From: Bubalus kerabau
Taxonomy: Eukaryota; Chordata; Mammalia; Artiodactyla; Bovidae
NCBI RefSeq assembly: GCF_029407905.1
Contig: NC_073624.1
Location: forward strand, 118,048,001-118,112,000
Direction: 5' to 3'
DNA: 64,000 nucleotides
Part shown: positions 32,830 to 44,646 of the stretch, piece by piece
Position numbering within the stretch: the stretch's first letter is position 1
How the letters are laid out: each line of letters begins with the position of its first letter
Translations under genes and position numbers: made by a program
Notes under the pieces: generated by a model
Seen by the model: the letters and a program-made list of their open reading frames with translations, nothing else
The model's database searches: none
What the model was told of the DNA's origin: nothing

Positions 32830-33688
32830 GAAGTATGTGAAAAAACTCCAGTAGACAGTGCCCTCAGGCTTTTATTTCTTGTCTCACTTTCCTCTCTTGT
32901 TTCTTTTAATTTTGGGCTGTTTATTCAGCCAAAATGTATAAATAAATGAAAAACAGCACTCCATCCTTTTCTCCCTTGTTATATAATCTCTGAGTAGATG
33001 CAGAAGGAAGTATTAAATTCGGGGGAGAAAAATTCTGTAACTTCCTACTAAGCCTTTATATATGTAGTAGAGGGACAAAAAAAATCTCAATTTTCTTTTC
33101 TTCCTTTTTCCTTTAAAAGTTTTTTATAAAGCATCCTTAAACAAAGGAAGAGTTGCATATGCTTAGTCTCTAGGATATTCAAACATGGAGATTAACACAT
33201 AACAAGTTATTCTCTGTCCTTGTAAGCATGCAGGTCACTGCTTACAAATTATTAGAGCTGAAAATGCTCTTGAGAGGTCCAACCGACTTACACTTACATT
33301 TAAATCAAAGCGAACTGGAATATTTCAAAGAAGGAAGCAGTATAGTAGTAGTTTCTAAGTAGGATCAGGAGATCATTTCAGATACCATTATAATTATGTG
33401 GTGAGATAATAAAGGCTTTAACTAAAGACTGGAAATGTGGCTGAATAAAATAAGATAGACTCAAGAGGCATTTAGAAGTAGATTTGGCATGAATCTGTGA
33501 TTAAGTTTGGTAGATAAGGAAGGAGGAAGCAATAATTATGTCTAAAGTTTCTAGCTTGGGTCATGGTAGATAATCATGAGCAAAACAAGAGTCAGTATGT
33601 GGTATATTGGAAAGATAATTTGCTTCTGATCTTGGATCTGCCTCAACAAATCATATGACCTTATAAAAGTCTATTAAAAGCTAGAGTC
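32830..33688. other. No recognised feature
   Basis: AT-rich. A short phrase at about 33255-33285 (agagctgaaaatgctcttgag, aggtccaacc) resembles an ancient mammalian repeat, but too little survives to name. Confidence 0.4.
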
Positions 33689-33890
33689 TGAATCACTATG
33701 TCATGTCCAACTCTTTGTGCCCCTACAGACTGTAGCCTGTCAGGCTCCTCTGTGCATGGGATTTCCCAGGCAAGAATACTAGAGTGGGTTGTTATTTCCT
33801 CTTCCAAGGGATCTTCCTGACCCAGGGATCGAACCCACATCTCCTGCCTTGCAGGCAGATTCTTTACCACTGAGCCACCTGGGAGGACCT
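33689..33890 (-). mobile_element. Bov-tA SINE
   Basis: Reverse orientation: BovA block (gactgtagcctgtcaggc) and a well-preserved tRNA-like head with a B box that reads ggttcgatccc on the minus strand (33825-33835). No convincing TSD. Confidence 0.92.
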
Positions 33891-34790
33891 CAAGAGGTTT
33901 TTTATCAAGTATCTACTGTGGTTGCTATAACTCTAAGAATTAAGTGAGACACAGAGTAAAGATGGTATGTGTTTAAACGTGATGGAAGATGACTTGCACA
34001 ATGCATTTATAAAATAATAAATCTATATTATTTAAATTGCAGATTTGTTATAAGAAGGTCAATACTACAAAAGGTTAATCACTGCAGAAAATTAATAAAG
34101 AACTAATCTTGTATATAAAAATTACCTCATAACACACACCAAAAAACTGATTCATAGGTACCAATTCCAAAGAGATTATTTAAGAACTGAGATATACTGA
34201 ACAATCATAAGAAATTTTCTAAGTTTAGTGACTGCTACAGAGAAGACCGAGTTTTAATTCAGACATGTCTGGTTTCAGAACTCAGGCTGTTCAAACTGTA
34301 TCCTTGCTAGACCTTAGCATTACCTAACCTACATCGAAGAGATTGTTGCTTTCTTACTTGAAGCATAAAAATACCTTGGCCTTAATATAAAAACAATGTT
34401 CAATTGCATGCAACAAATATTTCAGACTAACTAATATATTACCTCAAGATAGTGTCTTGTCATTAAAGTCTTTGAAATAAATACTAGAGAAGAAAAAAAG
34501 ATGTATAAGAGTTGAGTTATGCTGCCATCTAGTGGTCATATGGTTGCTGACATTCATCAAGTACCAAAAAAGTACTTGAAGGGAATTAATGATTTATGTA
34601 TATACAGAAAGTAGTTAACAAAGATAATAAATAGGCTGCTGTGGATTTATGTGGTAAATTCCACATAAGTTTAGATTAGGGCAAAAATATAAAATAATAA
34701 AAAATACTAATGAAAAATTTTAGTTTTATAAAATACTTTCTTCTTGAAGGCAGAATTATCATCAGTTTACATAGAAAATTAAGTCCTTTA
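33891..34790. other. No recognised feature, AT-rich
   Basis: AT-rich, no recognised repeat. Confidence 0.45.
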
Positions 34791-35381
34791 GTAGAGCTTC
34801 CAGATCACTGCAGATGGTGAATGTAGCCATGAAATTAAAAGGCGCTTGCTCTTTTGAAGAAAATCTATGACCAACATAGCATATTAAAAAGCAGAGACAT
34901 TATTTGCCAACAAATATCCATCTAGTAAAAGCTATGGCTTTTTCCAGTATGTATGGATGTGAGAGTTGGACCATAAAGAAGGCTGAGCACCAAAGAATTG
35001 AGCTTTTTAACTGTGGAGTATGAGAAGACTCTTGAGAGTCCCTTGGACTGCAGGGAGATCAAACCAGTCCATCCTAAAGGAAATCAGTCCTGAATATTCA
35101 TTGGAAAGACTGATGCTGAAGCTGAAACTCTATTACTCTGGCCACCTCATGCGAAGAGTTGACTCATTGGAAAAGACCCTGATTCTGGGAAAGATTGAAG
35201 ACAGGAGGAGAAGGGGACGACAGAGGATGAGATGGTTGGATGGCATCACCGACTCAATGGGCATGAGTTTGGGTAAGCTCTGGGAGTTGGTGATGAACAG
35301 GGAGGCCTGGTGTGCTGCAGTCCATGGGGTCACAAAGAGTCAGACACAACTGAGAGACTGAACTGAACTGTAGAGCTTCCA
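34791..35381 (+). mobile_element. BovB LINE, 5'-truncated, with 12-bp TSD
   Basis: Body 34803-35369, starting atcactgcagatggtgaatg and ending in the ctgaactgaactg tail. The TSD gtagagcttcca is perfect at 34791-34802 and 35370-35381. The C-terminal block (34-aa-scale motifs such as GRQRMRWLDGITDSM) is still open for 113 codons from 35020. Confidence 0.95.
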
Positions 35382-35958
35382 CACATTTTTAGTTTCTAGA
35401 TTCTAGCTTTTTGTCTTATTATTTAAAATACATATTCTTCATAACTTACATGTTATATTTAGGGACTGACATATCTTTCCATCTAATCGGGAATAAGAAC
35501 TGAAGACAATTAAATGGAGAAAGATGTTCTCAGGAAGCTCATGGGAAGCAGCAGCAGCATAGAAAGTGGGAAACAGAAAAGATTTGTTCCTCATATCAGC
35601 TGAGCTCAGTATTTTCAGGAGTTCAATAATTGCTGAGGAAACCAAGAACACATTCAGTGTTTACTAAGTAGTAGAGGTCTCAAAGCATTGTCCATTTTTA
35701 TTTTACACAAAATAAATGTACAGGGGTTTAACTCCAAGTAATCATATCTGAAAAAAATTTAGGCATATTATATATCGATTCTCATTTATATGTGACTCCT
35801 ACATAAAGGTTCAGAGGCCTAAAGGCTTCAGGGTGAAGAGTATTAACAACAGGAGAAAAAAAAAGTTTCTACATTTCTAAAATTCATTCATTTTCTTGTT
35901 CAGAGAGTTGAAAATGGACTTAGGTAACATATGAGATGATAGACCATGCATTACATAC
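35382..35958. other. No recognised feature
   Basis: AT-rich. No recognised repeat. Confidence 0.45.
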
Positions 35959-36157
35959 TATTGTTTAGTCACTAAGTTGTGTCTGACTCATTGCAACCCC
36001 ATGGACTATAGCCCGCCTCTGTCCATGGGATTTTTCCAGGCAAGAATACTGGAGTGGGTTGTCATTCCATTCTCCAGGAGTCTTCCTGACCCAGACATTA
36101 AACCCGAGTCTCCTGCATTAGCAAGCAGATTCTTTACCACTGAGACTGGGGAAGCCT
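35959..36157 (-). mobile_element. Bov-tA SINE
   Basis: Reverse orientation with a small deletion in the BovA block (gcccgcctctgtccatggg) and tRNA-like head ending ttaccactgagactgggg. Only a weak TSD candidate (ttacatact against ttatgtact). Confidence 0.87.
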
Positions 36158-36390
36158 TTGTTATGTACTGTTATATACTAAACTCTGTCCACCCTTAAAG
36201 AATGTATAGTTAAGTGGCAGAGATATAAACCTATAAATGAGTGAACATGCTCGCCGCGGAGCGCATGAGTAGAGGACAACCCTACTGCATCTCTCTTCTC
36301 AATTCCTTAAGGACATTTTTGGCAAATCACAACTCTCTGGTAATATGGGGATATTAGAACAGCTTCATTGTCAGGTTTAAAATTTTACCT

Positions 36391-36642
36391 CAAGATATAA
36401 GCTGATTGATGATTTAGTTGCTAAGTCATGTCCTACTTTTGCAAACCCATGAACTGTAGCCCACCCGGCTCCTCTGTCCGTGAGGTTCTCCAGGCAAGAA
36501 TCCTGGGGTGGGTTGTCATTTTCTTCTCCAAAGGATCTTCATGACCCAGGGATCAAAGCCACATTTGCATTGTAGGCAGTCTCTGGCATTTGCAAGAGGA
36601 TTCTTTACTGCTGAGCCACCAGGGAAGTCCAAGATATAAGCT
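36391..36642 (-). mobile_element. Bov-tA SINE with 13-bp TSD
   Basis: Reverse orientation, body 36404-36629. The TSD caagatataagct is perfect at 36391-36403 and 36630-36642. The tRNA-like head contains about 20 extra bases (ggcagtctctggcatttgca), an internal duplication of the gcattgcaggcag region. Confidence 0.94.
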
Positions 36643-37881
36643 ACTTGAGGTTAAAACCTTACTCTCTCACTTTGTTCAATGTTTCTTCCCTAAGATTAGC
36701 TCAGCCTCTAAGTGGCACTGGAGTCAACAGAGGGACAGAGGACAGGGCTTACAATTTTTTGGCTGACCTCACTTGATTTCCTTTCCTGTCATCTCTTCTC
36801 CTGATGCTTTCTTCAGGAGAGCATCAGGAGCAGGGATAACAGGAGTTTAAGAGAAACGTCTCTTCAATTGACTTGTGCTGTGTGTCCTGTCTGTTGTGAT
36901 AAACACTCAGAGACACCGCACGCCAGATTCTGTGATGCGCAAGAGTGCCTTTTCCCTTTGTGACTTTAAGCATTTAATATCACTCACCCTGTTGGCTGTA
37001 AGTGTAGGGAATATGCTATGCACAGACCTGTACTATAATTAAGAGGGCCTCTTTGAAAAATAAAAATGACTTTCTCATCACCCCCTGGCGAAGGGCTGGG
37101 AGCAGTAAAAAGTACATCGTGGAAAGACATCTTGAAAACAAGATGTTGAAGTACTGATGTGACTGATGGAAAACCATCAGTGACTGTTCCCATAACCAGA
37201 GCCTTGAAGGAGTTGCTAAGAAAGGGCATCATTAGCCGAAGGGATAAACAAAGTCATGAAAGGCCTGAAGGTTTGACAGTGAGGACTGTACATTGTATAT
37301 CTTTATCCCAGATCTGAGATTGTAAAGAACAGATGTTTCTAGAGCACGAATAAGGAAGTAGAAGTTAACAATAAAAGGCATGCAAGGATTAGGATCTGGG
37401 CTTTTGCTTGAGAATGAAATCAGCACCTCCCTCCCAGCCCCATCCCCACTTTATTTCTGAGTCTTATTTTTCCTTATTCTTCTGCGGCACCGCTCCCTTA
37501 GGTCAGTTCCTGGTTGGGGTGGTACCAACAATAAGTTCTTTGAGGGCAGAGATAGAACATTCTATCATTGCTAAATGTTGAGCATTAATGCTCATGTCTA
37601 TGTTTGAACATTCTAAGAATCATGCAACTTTGCATGACAAAAGGGTTCTTAAAGCAAAAAAAAAAAAAAAAGAATGAAAAATAAACTCTAATTGAGGTGT
37701 AAGCAAACTGGGCATGGTTTGATTAGAAAACGTGAAATACACTCTCATTTTCATCACACGCACAGTTACAGATTTTATGCTTGTCTGTTTACTGATTTTG
37801 ATATGCTAATTGGTCACATCTGAGACCTGTCTCCATCTCTGGAGCTTCACCTGCAAAATGTTCCTGGAAGGTGAAAAAGTA
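36643..37881. other. No recognised feature; possible L2-like remnant
   Basis: Mixed composition. At about 37525-37600, ataagttctttgagggcagag and the following ttgagcattaatgc resemble the 3' end of an L2/MIR-type repeat, but this is weak. A 16-base A run lies at 37656-37671. Confidence 0.35.
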
Positions 37882-40800
37882 TCAGTTCAGTTCAGTCGCT
37901 CAGTCGTGTCCTACTCTTTGCAACCCCATAAATCGCAGCACGCCAGGCCTCCCTGTCCATCACTAACTCCCGGAGTTCATTCACACTCACGTCCATCGAG
38001 TCAGTGATGCCATCCAGCTATCTCATCCTCTGTCGTCCCCTTCTCCTTCTGCCCCCAATCCCTCCCAGCATCAGAGTCTTTTCCAATGAGTCAGCTCCTC
38101 GCATGAGGTGGCCAAAGTACTGGAGTTTCAGCTTTAGCATCATTCCTTCCAAAGAAATCCCAGGGCTGATCTCCTTCAGAAAGGACTGGTTGGATCTCCT
38201 TGAAGTGCAAGGGACTCTCAAGAGTCTTCTCCAACACCACAGTGCAAAAGCATCAATTCTTTGGCGCTCAGCCTTCTTCACAGTCCAACTCTCACATCCA
38301 TACATGACCACAGGAAAAACCAAAGTCTTGACTAGACGGACCTTTGTTGGCAAAGTAATGTCTCTGCTTTTCAATATGCTATCTAGGTTGGACAAAACTT
38401 TCCTTCCAAGGAGTAAGCGTCTTTTAATTTCATGGCTGCAGTCACCATCTGCAGTGATTTTGGAGCCAGGAAAAATAAAGTTTGATACTGTTTCCACTGT
38501 TTCCCCATCTATTTCCCATGAAGTGATGGGACCAGATGCCATGATCTTCGTTTTCTGAATGTTGAGCTTTAAGCCAACTTTTTCACTCTCCACTTTCACT
38601 TTCATCAAGAGGCTTTTGAGTTCCACTTCACTTTCTGCCATAAGGGTGGTGTCATCTGCATATCTGAGGTTATTGATATTTCTCCCAGCAATCTTGATTC
38701 CAGCTTGTGTTTCTTCCAGTCCAGCGTTTCTCATGAGGTACTCTGCATATAAGTTAAATAAGCAGGGTGACAATATACAGCCTTGACATACTCCTTTCCT
38801 ATTTGGAACCAGTCTGTTGTTCCATTTCCAGTTCTAACTGTTGCTTCCTGACCTGCATACAGATTTCTCAAGAGGCAGGTCAGGTGGTCTGGTATTCCCA
38901 TCTCTTTCAGAATTTTCCACAGTTTATTGTGATCCATACAGTCAAAGGCTTTGGCATAGTCAATAAAGCAGAAATAGATGTTTTTCTGGAATTCTCTTGC
39001 TTTTTCCATGATCCAGTGGCTGTTGGCAATTTGGTCTCTGGTTCCTCTGCCTTTTCTAAAACCAGCTTGAACCTCAGGAAGTTCACGGTTCACATATTGC
39101 TGAAGCCTGGCTTGTAGAATTTTGAGCATTACTTTACTAGCATGTGAGATGAGTGCAATTGTGTGGTAGTTTGAGCATTCTTTGGCATTGCCTTTCTTTG
39201 GGATCAGAATGAAAACTGACCTTTTCCAGTCCTGTGGCCACTGCTGAGTTTTCCAAATGTGCTGGAATATTGAGTGCAGCCCTTTCACAGCATCATCTTT
39301 CAGGATTTGAAATAGCTCAACTGGAATTCCATCACCTCCACTAGCTTTGTTCGTAGTGATGCTTTCTAAGGCCCACTTGACTTCACATTCCAGGATGTCT
39401 GGCTCTAGGTGAGTGATCACACCATGGTGATTATCTGCGTCATGAAGATCTTTTTCGTACAGTTCTTCTGTGTATTCTTGCCACCTCTTCTTAATATCTT
39501 CTGCTTCTGTTAGGTCCATACCATTTCTGTCCTTTATCGAGCCCATCTTTGCATGAAATGTTCCCTGGGATCTCTAATTTTCTTGAAGAGATCTCTAGTC
39601 TTTCCCATTCTGTTGTTTTCCTCTATTTCTTTCCATTGATCACTGAGGAAGGCTTTCTTATCTCTCCTTGCTAGTCTTTGGAACTCTGCATTCAGATGTT
39701 TATATATTTCCTTTTCTCCTTTGCTTTTTGCTTCTCTTCTTTTCACAGCTATTTGTAAGGCCTCCCAGACAGCCATTTTGCTTTTTTGCATTTCTTTTCC
39801 ATGGGAATGGTCTTGATCCCTGTCTCCTGTACATGTCACGAACCTCATTCCATAGTTCATCAGGCACTCTATCTACCAGATCTACGCCCTTAAATCTCTT
39901 TCTCACTTCCATTGTATAATCATAAGGGATTTGATTTAGGTCATACCTGAATGGTCTAGTGGTTTTCCCTACTTTCTTCAATTTAAGTCTGAATTTGGTA
40001 ATAAGGAGTTCATGATCTGAGCCACAGTCAGCTCCTGGTCTTGTTTTTGCTGACTGTATAGAGCGTGTCCATCTTTGGCTGCAAAGAATATAATCAATCT
40101 GATTTCTGTGTTGACCATCTGGTGATGTCCATGTGTAGAGTCTTCTCTTGTGTTGTTGGAAGAGGGTGTTTGCTATGACCAGTGCATTTTCTTGGCAAAA
40201 CTCTATTAGTCTTTGCCCTGCTTCATTCTGTACTCCAAGGCCAAATTTGCCTGTTACTCCAGGTGTTTTTTGACTTTCTACTTTTGCATTCCAGTCCCCT
40301 ATAATGAAAAGGACATCTTTTTTGGATGTTAGTTCTAAAAGGTCTTGTAGGTCTTCATAGAACCGTTCAACTTCAGCTTCTTCAGCATTACTGGTTGGGG
40401 CATAGACTTGGATTACTGTGATATTGAATGGTTTGGCTTGGAAACGAACAGAGATCATTCTGTCATTTTTGAGATTGCATCCAAGTACTGCCTTTCGGAC
40501 TCTTTTGTTGACCATGATGGCCACTCCATTTCTTCTGAGGGATTCCTGCCCGCAGTCGTAGATATAATGGTCACCTGAGTTAAATTCACCCATTCCAGTC
40601 CATTTTAGGTCACTGATTCCTAGAATGTCAACATTCACTCTTGCCATCTCTTGTTTGACTACTTCCAATTTGCCTTAATTCATGGACCTGACATACCAGG
40701 TTCCTATGCAATATTGCTGTTTACAGCATCAGACCTTGCTTCTATCACCAGTCACATCCACAGCTGGGTATTGTTTTTGCTTTGGCTCCATCCCTTCATT

Positions 40801-41300
40801 CTTTCTGAGTTTATTTCTCCACTGATCTCCAGTAGCATATTGGGCCCCTACTGACCTGGGGAGTTCCCCTTTCAGTATCCTATCATTTTGCCTTTTCATA
40901 CTGTTCATGGGGTTCTCAAGGCAAGAATACTGAAGTGGTTTGCCATTCCCTTCTCCAGTGGACCACATTCTGTCAGATCTCTCCACCATGACCCGCCTGT
41001 CTTGGGTTGCCCCATGGGCATGACTTAGTTTCATTGAGTTAGACAAGGCTGTGGTCCTAGTGTGATTAGATTGACTATTTTTCTGTGAGTATGGTTTCCG
41101 TGTGTCTGCCCTCTGATGCCCTCTTGCAACACCTACTGTCTTACCTGGGTTTCTCTTACCTTGGGCACGGGGTATCTCTTCACGGCTGCTCCAGAAAAGC
41201 ACAGCTGTTGCTCCTTACCTTGGACGAGGGGTATCTCCTCACTGCCGCCCTTCCTGACCTTAATCGTGGAATAGCTTCTCTAGGCCCTCCTGAATGGCTT
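37882..41300 (-). mobile_element. Near-full-length BovB LINE (3.4 kb)
   Basis: The best-preserved and only uninterrupted long BovB here. On the minus strand the order is 5' leader (about 41300-40700, including gaggagatacccc twice), endonuclease (about 40670-39950), linker, reverse transcriptase (about 39350-38550), C-terminal region and a ctgaa tail at 37882-37895. Length fits the roughly 3.2-kb size I recall for BovB. No convincing TSD was found, so the 5' boundary is approximate. There is one trace at 40905-40960 of a BovA-like sequence (ggcaagaatactgaagtgg), normal for the BovB leader, from which BovA SINEs share sequence. Confidence 0.92.
38018..40668 (-). pseudogene. BovB endonuclease-reverse transcriptase remnant
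   Basis: The frame opens at 40668 with an apurinic-type endonuclease: NGVAIMVNKRV, GDWNAKV at residues 124-130, IDYIL near 191 and GSDHELL near 216-222, all conserved metal/DNA-binding blocks. A frameshift near 39.83 kb, another near 39.54 kb and a third near 38.77 kb split the rest into overlapping pieces (39534-39860, 38731-39546, 38018-38773). The RT pieces hold FIDYAKAFDCMDHNKLW and an intact YADD (LRYADDTTLMAES). The last piece ends at RQRMR because the following tryptophan codon is tag. The native enzyme makes target-primed cDNA; this copy cannot. Confidence 0.93.
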
Positions 41301-41660
41301 TCCATAAAAAACAAGGTGATCTTCTACAGTGGTCCCAGGAAAAATAATCTCAAATCCAACTCAGGTTAGAATTCAGCTTGTCATTTAGGAACTCTTGGGA
41401 GGGACAGGAGGGCATTTGTTTGGTAAGGTCTCATTTTGACTCATTTTGTTCTGAACTTTACATGAAATTATGGCATTAAAAAAAAATTAACCGCTTCCAT
41501 CTAATTTTACCTACAGGAATTGCAAGAAAATATATTCAAAAAGAAGAAATCTTTGGGGAAGAGAGATTGGCCTCTGCTCCACTGAACAGGTCTCTGAGGT
41601 CTAGTCCAGCAGCCAGAAGACACAGGTGGCTGCTGAGCATTAGAATGTGGCTCCTCTGAA
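41301..41660. other. No recognised feature
   Basis: Ordinary DNA between two BovB copies. No recognised repeat. Confidence 0.45.
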
Positions 41661-42337
41661 TTGCCAAAAAACTAAGATCATGGCATCCTGCCTCATCACT
41701 TCATGGCAAACAGATGGGGACACAATGGAAACAGTGACAGACTTTATTTTTGGAGGCTCCAAAGTCACTGCAGATGGTGAATGCAACCATGAGATTAAAA
41801 GAAGCTTGCTCCTTTGAAGAAAATCTATGATCAACCTAGACAGCATATTAAAAAGCAGGGACATTACTTTACCAACAAAGGTCCATCTAGTCAAACCTAT
41901 GGTTTTTCCAGTAGTCATGTATGGATGTGAGAGCTGTACCATAAAGGAAACTGAGCACCGAAGAATTGATGCTTTCAATCTGTTATGTTGGAGAAGACCC
42001 TTGAGAGTCCCTTGGATTGCAAGGAGATCAAACCAGTTCATCCTAAAGGAGATCAGTCCTGAATATTCATTAGAAGGACTGATGCTGAAGCTGAAACTCC
42101 AATACTTTGGCCATTGTGATGTAAAGAACTGACTCATTGGAAAAGACCCTGATGCTGGGAAAGATTGAAGCCAGGAGGATAAGGGGATGACAGAGGATAA
42201 GGTCGTTGGATGGCATCACTGACTCAATGGACATGAGTTTGAGCAAGCTCCAGGAGTTGGTGATAGACAGGGACGCCTGGCGTGCTATAGTCCATGCGGT
42301 CGTAAAGAGTCAGATAAGACTGACTGAACTAAACTGA
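41661..42337 (+). mobile_element. Older BovB LINE 3' end
   Basis: About 680 bases from the actaagatcatggcatcc block to an eroded tail (ctgactgaactaaactga). More diverged than its neighbours. Its last 50 or so bases, together with the DNA that follows, recur in inverted orientation at 46028-46080. TSD not evident. Confidence 0.9.
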
Positions 42338-42412
42338 TGAGTATAAAATACACATTGGATTTTATACAAAAAGTAAAGTGTTTCTGCAATGTTATTTGTA
42401 AAGATTATAGAT

Positions 42413-42454
42413 TGAAATAAGAATATTATATATATATAACATTCTCATTTCAAA
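42413..42454. repeat. 42-base AT palindrome (seed)
   Basis: Starts ttgaaataagaat, has a TATATATATA centre, and ends attctcatttcaa. It equals its own reverse complement except for a few symmetric mismatches. Related copies recur in the AT-rich region to the right. Confidence 0.88.
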
Positions 42455-42463
42455 CTCTATGTA

Positions 42464-43166
42464 TCAGATCAGATCAGATCAGTCACTCAGTCGTGTCCGA
42501 CTCTTTGCAACCCCATGAATCGCAGCACTCCAGGCCTCCATGTCCATCACCAACTCCCGGAGTTCACTCAGACTCACGTCCATCAAGTCAGTGATGCCAT
42601 CCAGCGATCTCATCCTCTGTCGTCCCCTTCTACTCCTGCCCCCAATCCTTCCCAACATCAGAGTATTTTCCAATGAGTCAACTCTTCACATGAGGTGGCC
42701 AAAGTAGTGGAGCTTCAGCTTCAGCATCATTCCTTCCAAAGAAATCCCAGGGCTGATCTCCTTCAGAATGGACTGGTTAGATCACATTGCATCCAAGGGA
42801 CTCTCAAGAGTCTTCTCCAACACCACAGTGCAAAAGCATCAATTCTTTGGCACTCAGCCTTCTTCACAGTCCAAATCTCACATGCATACATGACCACAGG
42901 AAAAACCATAGCCTTGACTAGACAGACCTTTGTTGGCAAAGTAATGTCTCTGCTTTTGAATATGCTATCTAGGTTGGTCCTAACTTTCCTTCCAAGGAGT
43001 AAGCGTCTTTTAATTTCATGGCTGCAGTCACCATCTGCAGTGATTTTGGAGCCCAGAAAAATAAAGTCTGACACTGTTTCCACTGTTTCCCCATCTATTT
43101 CCCATGAAGTGATGGGACCGGATGCCATGATCTTCGTTTTCTGAATGTTGAGCTTTAAGCCAACTT
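42464..43166 (-). mobile_element. BovB LINE 3' end in left arm
   Basis: Begins with atcag pentamers and reaches the segment encoding KVGLKLNIQ. Carries an unusual variant at 42767-42810 (ttagatcacattgcatccaa) where other copies have ttggatctccttgcagtccaa. The same variant is in the plus-strand copy at 44309-44350. Confidence 0.93.
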
Positions 43167-43168
43167 GA

Positions 43169-43949
43169 TAAACATTTATATATTTTTATATATATATATA
43201 TATATTTATCTATATTTATTTCCAGCAAATTTGGAAAACTCAGCAGTGGCCACAGGACTGGAAAAGGTCAGATTTCATTCCAGTTTTCAGTCCATTTCAA
43301 TCCATTCCATTGGATTTCATTCCAATCCCAAAGAAAGGCAATGCCAAAGAATGCTCAAACTACAGCACAATTGCACTCATCTCACACGCTAGTAAAGTAA
43401 CGCTCAAAATTCTCCATGCCAGGCTTCAGCAGTATGTGAACCGTGAACTTCCTGAGGTTCAAGCTGGTTTTAGAAAAGGCAGAGGAACCAGAGACCAAAT
43501 TGCCAACATCCGCTGGTTCATGGAAAAAGCAAGAGAGTTCCAGAAAAACATTTATTTATGCTTTATTGACTATGCCAAAGTCTTTGACTGTGTGGATCAC
43601 AATAAACTGTGGAAAATTCTGAAAGAGATGGGAATACCAGACCACCTGATCTGCCTCTTGAGAAATCTGTATGCAGGTCAGGAAGCAACAGTTAGAACTG
43701 GACTTGGAACAGCAGACTGGTTCCAAATAGGAAAAGGAGTTCATCAAGGCTCTATATTGTCACCCTGTTTATTTAACTTATATGCAGAGTACATCATGAG
43801 AAACACTGGACTGGAAGAAACACAAGCTGGAATCAAGATTTCTGGGAGAAATACCAATAACCTCAGATATGCAGATGACACCACCCTTATGGCAGAAACT
43901 GTAGAGGAACTCAAAAGCCTCTTGATGAAAGTGAAAGTGGAGAGTGAAA
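43169..43949. other. Spacer between inverted arms
   Basis: Non-duplicated centre: a short TA-rich tract (43171-43220, including about 14 ta units at 43179-43207) and then the 5' 730 bases of the plus-strand BovB. A 42-base-period duplication (gatttcattcca at 43271 and again at 43313) lies inside. Confidence 0.8.
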
Positions 43950-44646
43950 AAGTTGGCTTAAAGCTCAACATTCAGAAAACGAAGATCATGGCATCTGGTC
44001 CCACCACTTCATGGGAAATAGATGGGGAAACAATGGAAACAGTGTCAGACTTTATTTTTCTGGGCTCCAAAATCACTGCAGATGGTGACTGCAGCCATGA
44101 AATTAAAAGACGCTTACTCCTTGGAAGGAAAGTTAGGACCAACCTAGATAGCATATTCAAAAGCAGAGACATTACTTTGCCAACAAAGGTCTGTCTAGTC
44201 AAGGCTATGGTTTTTCCTGTGATCATGTATGGATGTGAGAGTTGGACTGTGAAGAAGGCTGAGTGCCAAAGAATTGATGCTTTTGCACTGTGGTGTTGGA
44301 GAAGACTCTTGAGAGTCCCTTGGATGCAATGTGATCTAACCAGTCCATTCTGAAGGAGATCAGCCCTGGGATTTCTTTGGAAGGAATGATGCTAAAGCTG
44401 AAACTCCACTACTTTGGCCACCTCATGCGAAGAGTTGACTCATTGGAAAAGACTCTGATTCTGGGAGGGATTGGGGGCAAGAGGAGAAGGGGACGACAGA
44501 GGATGGGATGGCTGGATGGCATCACTGACTCGATGGACATGTGTGAGTGAACTCTGGGAGTTGGTGTTGGACATGGAGGCCTGGAGTGCTGCGATTCATG
44601 GGGTTGCAAAGAGTCGGACATGACTGAGTGACTGATCTGATCTGAT
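43221..44646 (+). mobile_element. BovB LINE, 1.4-kb copy (extends into right arm)
   Basis: 5'-truncated at ccagcaaatttgg, running to a ctgat-pentamer tail. Near-consensus and the youngest-looking BovB coding sequence in the window. Its 3' 700 bases form the inner part of the right arm. Confidence 0.94.
43310..44353 (+). pseudogene. BovB reverse transcriptase, 347 codons open
   Basis: The longest uninterrupted retroelement frame here. RT motifs in order: FIDYAKVFDCVDHNKLW (residues 85-101, motif A aspartates), GVHQGSILSPCLFNLYAEY (143-161, motif B; most copies have QGC) and LRYADDTTLMAET (185-197, motif C with intact YADD). It lacks the endonuclease and linker, because the copy is 5'-truncated. 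It ends early at WMQCDLTSPF, because a sequence change after the RVPW codons shifts the frame. The apparent start codon is fortuitous. Not a host gene. Confidence 0.92.

Larger units (their letters stand above)
42287..43168 (+). repeat. Left arm of inverted duplication
   Basis: Contains, in order, the end of the older BovB (to 42337), about 125 bases of otherwise single-copy DNA with a TA-centred palindrome (42338-42462), and a reverse-oriented BovB (42464-43166). Read in reverse complement, this order recurs at 43950-46080, apart from AT-rich material added there. BovB parts are about 95% identical over a 60-base sample I compared by eye; the unique part is nearer 88%. Confidence 0.85.

Noticed and set aside
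36250..36275. Small CpG cluster (ctcgccgcggagcgcatgag) as a promoter island
   Set aside because: Only about 20 bases long, isolated, with no gene nearby.
43310..44353. 347-codon frame considered as a host gene
   Set aside because: It is BovB reverse transcriptase, 5'-truncated, with a retroelement tail; the start codon is fortuitous.
42464..44646. Head-to-head BovB pair as twin priming
   Set aside because: Twin priming inverts the 5' part of one copy. Here both orientations contain the same 3' end and the same flanking unique DNA, which requires duplication.
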